Part shown: positions 5,618 to 9,726 of the stretch, in pieces
How the letters are laid out: every line of letters starts with the position of its first letter
Numbering within the stretch: the first letter of the stretch is position 1
Assembly: GCA_009774655.1 (NCBI GenBank)
Contig: VSOD01000127.1
Coordinates: 1-9,726 of the forward strand
Reading direction: 5' to 3'
DNA: 9,726 nt
Origin: Lachnospiraceae bacterium
Lineage (GTDB): Bacteria > Bacillota_A > Clostridia > Lachnospirales > Lachnospiraceae
Position numbers and translations under genes: made by a program
The notes under the pieces: model-generated
Told to the model about the DNA's origin: nothing
Seen by the model: the letters and a program-made list of their open reading frames with translations, nothing else
Database searches by the model: none

Positions 5618-7432
5618 ATGATGTTTTGGCAGTTTGTGAACAGGAACAGATATGCGGTGTTTTTTATGCTGCTGCTGTTTTGTTTTTTTCAATTCAGTAT
5701 ACGAAAGATTTATGGATTCTCCATATTTCCGGACGAGTTCAGCTATTGGGCATACGCTGCCGAAGCGGCAGGCTGCGATTGGTCTGAGGTGATATCTCTG
5801 GGATCATTCTATTCCTATGGTTACAGTATTCTCCTGCTTCCGATTTTTATGCTTTGCAAAGATCCGATAACGGCATACAGGGCTGCGGTGGCGCTGAATT
5901 TTGTGCTGCTCGGTCTTTCTTATATGCTGCTGCTCGGGATTCAGAGGATGCAGGAGCAGTTTTTTGTGGGCAAAACGGAGCGGCAAAACGGGACGGACAG
6001 AGCAGGAAATGAGAGAATGCAGATCTGCGCCGGCATAGCGGTGCTGTATGCGCCGATGCTGTTCTATGCGCAGACGACGATGGCGGAGACCGTGCTTATG
6101 TGCGGATATCTTTTGCTGATCCTGCTGGTTGGAAACTATCTGAGAGAGCCGGGAACCGGAAAACTGCTTCTGGTTTTTGCAGTGAATTTTTTCCTGTATG
6201 TGGTACATATGAGGACTGTAGGAACGCTGGCGGTATGTGCAGGACTGCTTCTTTTTACTGCGATACGGAAGAGAAAAGATTATAAAGAGGCGCTTCTGAT
6301 CCTGGCCATGACGGTGGGAGTATTGTTGGCTGCGGAACTGCTGGAGGGGCAGATAACGGCATACCTGTATCATGATCTTGACCGGGAATTGTATGAGATC
6401 AACACCTATGAAGGGCAGCTGGAGAAAATAAAGTATATTTTCTCAAAGGCAGGATGGGCAGCGTTTGCCGCCGGATTTGGAGGTAAGATCCTGTATTTGG
6501 GAATATCGACTTATGGTCTCGGATGGTGGGGGCTGTTGTCGCTTCTCAGACAAGCGTGGCATGGAGGAGCAGGACGTTTTGGGCGCGGCGTCGGCATGAC
6601 GGCAATGCCGGACAGAAACAGCGGATTGCCCAGTCTGTTTGTGGCATTGTCGGTTATGGCGCAGATCGTCGTCAGCACGGTCTATAATGTGATCCCGGAC
6701 AGCTATGACAGTATCACGTTCGGCAGGTATCAGGATTATGTCATGCCTGTTTTGATCGCTGCGGGTATAGAGGAGCTGTCGACGCACATCAGGGAGAAGA
6801 AGCGATATTTTCTTTTGGGCGCTTTGCTGCTTTTGCTGCTTTCCGCGGCGGTGTCCGTATATGCCGCGAAGGCGCAGCTGACGCAGAGCAAAGGCTATTT
6901 TATGGCGGGGATGAGCTTTTTTGAGATGGATCCGCTTCACCCGGCCGCTTTTTATACCGGAATCTGCGTGGCCGGCATTTTGTGTATGGGTATCGTTATG
7001 ACGGCGATTCATCTGTATGCCAAAACGGAACTGCATCAGCCCCTGCTTTCCTGTGCACTGCTTTCCATGGCGTTGGCGTTTCGGCTTGGCAGTATGTATC
7101 TGCAGCCTTTTAACGAACTGGCGAGACAGGATCTATGGATGGCGGAACGGATGGAAAAGCTGATCGGGGACGGGGCGTACGAACCCTGGCTGACGTATTT
7201 GGACTACAATGAAATATCCGCTGTCGGGCTGGTTCAGTTCGCGCTGCGCGATCTGCCGGTGAAGGTGGCAGCAGCAGAAGACCGGGAAGCGCTGCGGATT
7301 CCTTATGATATGATCGGCGGGCGATCCATCGTCCTGCTGGGCGCCAACGATCCGCGGCAGGAGGAACTGGAAGGACTGTATGATAAAGAAGTGATCAGCG
7401 GTCATTTCGTACTGTTGTATAATGCACGATGA
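5618..7432 (+). CDS. Polytopic membrane protein, predicted GT-C glycosyltransferase
   Basis: The product is a 604-residue integral membrane protein with about 11-13 predicted hydrophobic helices (for example around residues 12-29, 86-108, 135-173, 182-214, 226-240, 337-358, 398-416, 442-468) and a more polar C-terminal part from about 495. After the first helix comes an external loop with FPDEFSYW (Asp39-Glu40), which matches the acidic pair that GT-C enzymes carry in their first loop. Further on, GRYQDYVMPVL (about 369-379) resembles the RY...P motif of the PMT/ArnT type. GT-C enzymes take sugars from polyprenyl-phosphate donors at the outer face of the membrane. Donor and acceptor cannot be read from sequence. 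Start choice: GGAG (5607-5610) gives 7-nt spacing to ATG 5618 or 10 nt to ATG 5621; the in-frame GTG at 5612 has no spacing. A DPM1-like GT2 gene downstream fits a donor/transfer pair. An alternative is a GT-C-like protein with no transferase activity. Confidence 0.72.
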   Translation: MMFWQFVNRNRYAVFFMLLLFCFFQFSIRKIYGFSIFPDEFSYWAYAAEAAGCDWSEVISLGSFYSYGYSILLLPIFMLCKDPITAYRAAVALNFVLLGLSYMLLLGIQRMQEQFFVGKTERQNGTDRAGNERMQICAGIAVLYAPMLFYAQTTMAETVLMCGYLLLILLVGNYLREPGTGKLLLVFAVNFFLYVVHMRTVGTLAVCAGLLLFTAIRKRKDYKEALLILAMTVGVLLAAELLEGQITAYLYHDLDRELYEINTYEGQLEKIKYIFSKAGWAAFAAGFGGKILYLGISTYGLGWWGLLSLLRQAWHGGAGRFGRGVGMTAMPDRNSGLPSLFVALSVMAQIVVSTVYNVIPDSYDSITFGRYQDYVMPVLIAAGIEELSTHIREKKRYFLLGALLLLLLSAAVSVYAAKAQLTQSKGYFMAGMSFFEMDPLHPAAFYTGICVAGILCMGIVMTAIHLYAKTELHQPLLSCALLSMALAFRLGSMYLQPFNELARQDLWMAERMEKLIGDGAYEPWLTYLDYNEISAVGLVQFALRDLPVKVAAAEDREALRIPYDMIGGRSIVLLGANDPRQEELEGLYDKEVISGHFVLLYNAR

Positions 7433-7436
7433 TTTC

Positions 7437-7474
7437 CGCTGCCGTATGCGCAGGATAAATTTGCGGGCGCAGCG
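7437..7474 (+). terminator. Imperfect GC-rich hairpin after the membrane-protein gene
   Basis: CGCTGC (7437-7442) pairs with GCAGCG (7469-7474), and inside it CGCA (7449-7452) pairs with TGCG (7462-7465), with unpaired bases between the two stems. It starts 5 nt after the stop codon, where a terminator would be expected, but only TTCCT follows, so any termination would be weak. Confidence 0.35.
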
Positions 7475-7478
7475 TTCC

Positions 7479-7513
7479 TATAGTAAACGACATTAAAAAT
7501 TTCGTTTACTATA
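7479..7513. promoter_or_regulatory. 12-bp inverted repeat overlapping a possible promoter
   Basis: TATAGTAAACGA (7479-7490) and TCGTTTACTATA (7502-7513) are perfect inverted copies around an 11-bp AT-rich centre. The repeat overlaps a possible promoter for the next gene: ACGACA (7487-7492), 17 bp, TATAAG (7510-7515). The -10 is good and the -35 is partial. It could be a repressor site, an RNA hairpin ahead of the SH3 gene, or one copy of a dispersed intergenic repeat; one window cannot tell these apart. Confidence 0.55.
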
Positions 7514-7534
7514 AGATAAAACGGGAGGATAACA

Positions 7535-8056
7535 ATGAAGACATTGCAAAAAACAAAAGTGGTTTTTCTGGCGGCGTTGCTGTTTCTGGGAATCTGGAAT
7601 GAAAATGTGCTGACCGGATGGGCAGCCGGGGCGAAGGAACAGGTGCTGATGCAGCTGGAAACTGAGGCGGCCGTATATGAGGAGGCAACGGAGGACAGCA
7701 TCGTGGTGGCGACGCTCCCGAAGGGGACGGCGGTCATCTGCATGGAGACGGAATCACAGGAGTGGTATCAGGTGACTTATCAGGAAATCGCAGGATTCGT
7801 AAAGGCGGAGTCTGTTGGTATGTATGGAGATGCGGCAGAACTGTCCGGGGAATTCGAGGAAGTGCATGAAGAAAATACCGCACAGCTGGAGGCGGCGGAA
7901 GCGGCCGGACAGCAGGAGAAAAGCCAGTTTCTATGGGGCACCGTCATGGCGGTTCTGGTGGCATTGATGTTCGCTACGGGAATCTTTACCGTACTTCGCG
8001 GCAGAAATAAGACTGTGAGTACGAAAAAGGATAACAAGACAAAGGAAAAACAATAA
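7535..8056 (+). CDS. Membrane-anchored bacterial SH3-domain protein
   Basis: This 173-residue protein has a signal peptide (KVVFLAALLFLGIW, possible cleavage near WAAG at about residues 29-32). One SH3b-type domain covers about 38-97, recognisable from AAVYEEATEDSIVVATLPKGTAVICM...EWYQVTY...AGFVKAESV. An acidic, probably helical Glu/Ala linker follows (about 98-130), then a transmembrane helix (FLWGTVMAVLVALMFATGIFTVL, about 132-154) and a Lys-rich cytoplasmic tail. The topology is therefore domain outside, short basic tail inside. SH3b domains usually bind peptidoglycan or surface peptides, so a role as an envelope anchor or wall sensor is plausible; no catalytic domain is present. GGGAGG (7523-7528), 6 nt upstream, fixes the ATG. 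The oxidoreductase gene begins 2 nt after its stop, so the two are co-translated, which ties this protein to the glycan-type genes downstream. Confidence 0.82.
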   Translation: MKTLQKTKVVFLAALLFLGIWNENVLTGWAAGAKEQVLMQLETEAAVYEEATEDSIVVATLPKGTAVICMETESQEWYQVTYQEIAGFVKAESVGMYGDAAELSGEFEEVHEENTAQLEAAEAAGQQEKSQFLWGTVMAVLVALMFATGIFTVLRGRNKTVSTKKDNKTKEKQ

Positions 8057-8058
8057 AG

Positions 8059-9192
8059 ATGAAGGAAAGATATGACAGGATCATAATCGGGGCCGGTTTT
8101 TATGGGCTGTATGCGGCGCACCACTGTGGGAAGAAGAAGGAAAAGGTGTTGGTGCTGGAATGCGGCACGGCGCCTTTCCAGAGAGCCACTTATATCAATC
8201 AGGCGAGGGTGCATCAAGGATATCATTATCCCAGATCCTTGTCTACGGCCATGAAGTCGGCAGGGTATTTCGAAAGATTTCACAAGGATTTTGCCTTCTG
8301 TATCAATCGGGAATTTGAGAAAGTTTACGCCACTTCCGCACAGTATTCCTGGTCTGACGGAGAGCAGTTTAAGAAATTCTGCCGGGCGGCGGATATCCCC
8401 TGCAAAGAGGTGTACCCGGAAGACTATTTTAAGAAAGACATGTGCGACGGCGCGTTTCTCACAAGAGAATATACCTACGACGCCATGCTGCTGAAAGACT
8501 ATTATCTGAGGGAATTGTCAAAACTGCCGAATGTAAAACTGATGTTTGCCAGTCGGGTTACGCAGATGGAAAAAGAGCAGGACGATTATCTGTGCCGTGT
8601 AAGCGCCGGGGATGAATACAGGGCACCTTTTGTGCTGAACGCGACTTATGCGGCGACCAATCAGATTCTGGATCTGCTGGGGTTTGAAAAGTTTAAGATC
8701 AAATATGAGCTGTGCGAGATCATTCTGTGTGACGTCGATGGGCAGCTGGAAAGATGCGGCATCACGGTGATGGACGGACCTTTTTTCTCCATTATGCCCT
8801 TTGGAAAGACCGGTTATCACTCTCTGACCTCCGTGACCTTTACGCCCCATACGACCAGTTATGAGTCTCTGCCGGACTTTCCCTGTCAGACACGAAGCGG
8901 AGGCGGCTGCAGTGCTCAGAGACTTGGCAACTGCAATGACTGTATTGCAAAACCGGACAGTGCCTTCCCTTATATGGACAAGCTGGCCCGGAAATATCTT
9001 CGCGATGATTATGAATTCCGCTATGTTAAGTCGCTGTTTTCCATGAAGCCGATCCTGACAAGCTCGGAGATAGACGATTCCCGGCCGACGGTGATCAGGG
9101 TATATTCGCGAAAACCGACCTTTGTCGGCGTACTGTCGGGCAAGATCAATACGGTATATGATTTGGACGAGGTGCTGGACCATGAGAATTAA
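8059..9192 (+). CDS. FAD-dependent oxidoreductase (DAO-like)
   Basis: The 377-residue protein opens with a Rossmann dinucleotide-binding motif, RIIIGAGFYGLYAA (GxGxxG at 11-16), followed by VLVLE with Glu34 placed to bind the adenosine ribose, as in FAD enzymes of the D-amino-acid oxidase fold. QARVHQGYHYPRS (about 48-60) resembles the flavin-contacting segment that follows in this fold. The C-terminus, FVGVLSGKINTVYDL, fits the return of the chain to the FAD site. There is no signal peptide, so it is cytoplasmic. An odd segment at 276-295 carries Cys276, Cys284, Cys292 and Cys295, possibly a metal site. The substrate is unknown; the neighbouring glycosyltransferase genes suggest a sugar, lipid-linked sugar or amino-sugar intermediate. 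The start follows the SH3 gene by 2 nt, with AAAGGA 12 nt upstream. The stop overlaps the GT2 gene by 11 nt. Other possibilities are an amino-acid or 2-hydroxyacid oxidase. Confidence 0.78.
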   Translation: MKERYDRIIIGAGFYGLYAAHHCGKKKEKVLVLECGTAPFQRATYINQARVHQGYHYPRSLSTAMKSAGYFERFHKDFAFCINREFEKVYATSAQYSWSDGEQFKKFCRAADIPCKEVYPEDYFKKDMCDGAFLTREYTYDAMLLKDYYLRELSKLPNVKLMFASRVTQMEKEQDDYLCRVSAGDEYRAPFVLNATYAATNQILDLLGFEKFKIKYELCEIILCDVDGQLERCGITVMDGPFFSIMPFGKTGYHSLTSVTFTPHTTSYESLPDFPCQTRSGGGCSAQRLGNCNDCIAKPDSAFPYMDKLARKYLRDDYEFRYVKSLFSMKPILTSSEIDDSRPTVIRVYSRKPTFVGVLSGKINTVYDLDEVLDHEN

Positions 9193-9726
9193 AGAAAAGA
9201 ATTTTGTATCCGCTACGGTGTATCTGTACAATGCGGCCCAGGCGACGGAGCAGTTTGGCGCGATGCTGGTGCGGACGCTGGAAGAGAAGTTCGAACACTC
9301 TGAGATTATTTTTATTAACGACCATTCCACGGACGACAGCGTGGAGGCGGTAAAAAGGGTGAGCAGTATCGCGCATACGACCAGTATTTCACTGCTGAAT
9401 ATGAGTTATTTTCAGGGACGGGAAGCCGCCATGAATGCAGGGCTTGATCTGGCGATTGGTGATTTTGTGTTTGAATTTGATACGGTCTTTGTGGATTATA
9501 CGCCGGAAGATATCATGGCGGTGTATGATCAGGCGCTGGAAGGGTTTGATATGGTGAGCGCGTCTCCGGACTGTAAGATGCGCAGGACTTCCCGTATGTT
9601 CTATCAAATCCTTGACCGTTTCTCGGATACGCCCTACAGCATGACCAGCGAGCGGTTCAGGATTCTGAGCAGAAGAGTGATCAACAGGGTTATGAGTATG
9701 AATAACGATATACCATACCGTAAGGC
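9182..9726 (+). CDS. GT2 glycosyltransferase, polyprenyl-phosphate type (5' part)
   Basis: The first 181 residues of a family-2 glycosyltransferase are present; the frame is still open at the right edge. GT-A features include SATVYLYNAA (10-19), EIIFINDHSTDDSVE (41-55, nucleotide-binding Asp47) and GREAAMNAGLDLAIGDFV (79-96). RMFYQILDRFS and SERFRILSRRVINRV (138-170) match the DPM1/ArnC/GtrB branch, which loads sugars onto polyprenyl phosphate. In that branch the metal site usually reads DADLQ, but here it reads Asp100-Thr-Val-Phe-Val, so the second acidic residue is missing. The protein may be a divergent enzyme or a non-catalytic partner. GAGGTG (9169-9174) lies 7 nt before the ATG, and the gene overlaps the oxidoreductase by 11 nt. 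The family's usual C-terminal membrane helices would lie beyond the window. Confidence 0.8.
   Translation, partial: MRIKEKNFVSATVYLYNAAQATEQFGAMLVRTLEEKFEHSEIIFINDHSTDDSVEAVKRVSSIAHTTSISLLNMSYFQGREAAMNAGLDLAIGDFVFEFDTVFVDYTPEDIMAVYDQALEGFDMVSASPDCKMRRTSRMFYQILDRFSDTPYSMTSERFRILSRRVINRVMSMNNDIPYRK

Noticed and set aside
5498..5692. 64-codon minus-strand frame across the long hairpin
   Set aside because: Low-complexity Lys/Gln/His translation, no ribosome binding site seen, and it overlaps two well-supported genes.
5605..5787. Alternative frame starting ATG GAG AGT before the membrane protein
   Set aside because: It stops after 60 codons and is out of frame with the 604-residue membrane protein, whose hydrophobic pattern and motifs are clear.

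Overview
The window looks like a chromosome segment from a low-GC Gram-positive anaerobe, most likely a member of the Clostridia close to Lachnospiraceae. This rests on the hrcA-grpE-dnaK-dnaJ order, a 623-residue DnaK of the Gram-positive type, strong AGGAGG-type ribosome binding sites, and short secreted or SH3-type surface proteins. The family-level placement is inference from gene style and has not been tested by a search. No rRNA, tRNA, CRISPR array, insertion sequence or phage gene was seen.

Region 1 (1-4404) is the heat-shock chaperone operon: the 3' end of hrcA (the CIRCE-binding repressor), then grpE, dnaK and dnaJ, all on the + strand. dnaK and dnaJ are nearly contiguous. A GC-rich hairpin with a T-run closes the operon and can also serve the convergent gene beyond it. 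The CIRCE operator expected upstream of hrcA lies outside the window.

Region 2 (4415-5600) holds a small Xre-type regulator on the - strand, divergent from a gene for a secreted, alanine-rich protein of unknown function. Their shared intergenic region carries a perfect 8-3-8 palindrome that overlaps a good sigma-A-type promoter for the secreted protein, plus related half-site repeats. This looks like a compact repressor/target module. Two further inverted repeats, one of them a long hairpin capped by a GCGA tetraloop, follow the secreted-protein gene.

Region 3 (5618-9726) looks like a cell-envelope glycan cluster on the + strand. It contains a large polytopic membrane protein with GT-C glycosyltransferase hallmarks, a membrane-anchored bacterial SH3 protein, a FAD-dependent oxidoreductase with an unusual four-cysteine insertion, and the start of a GT2 protein of the polyprenyl-phosphate glycosyltransferase type whose DxD motif is altered. 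The last three genes are tightly packed (2-nt gap, then an 11-nt overlap) and follow an inverted repeat that overlaps a possible promoter. A working reading is that the GT2-like protein charges a polyprenyl phosphate with a sugar, the GT-C protein transfers that sugar outside the membrane, and the oxidoreductase modifies a sugar or lipid intermediate. Only the family assignments are supported by sequence; the pathway is inference.
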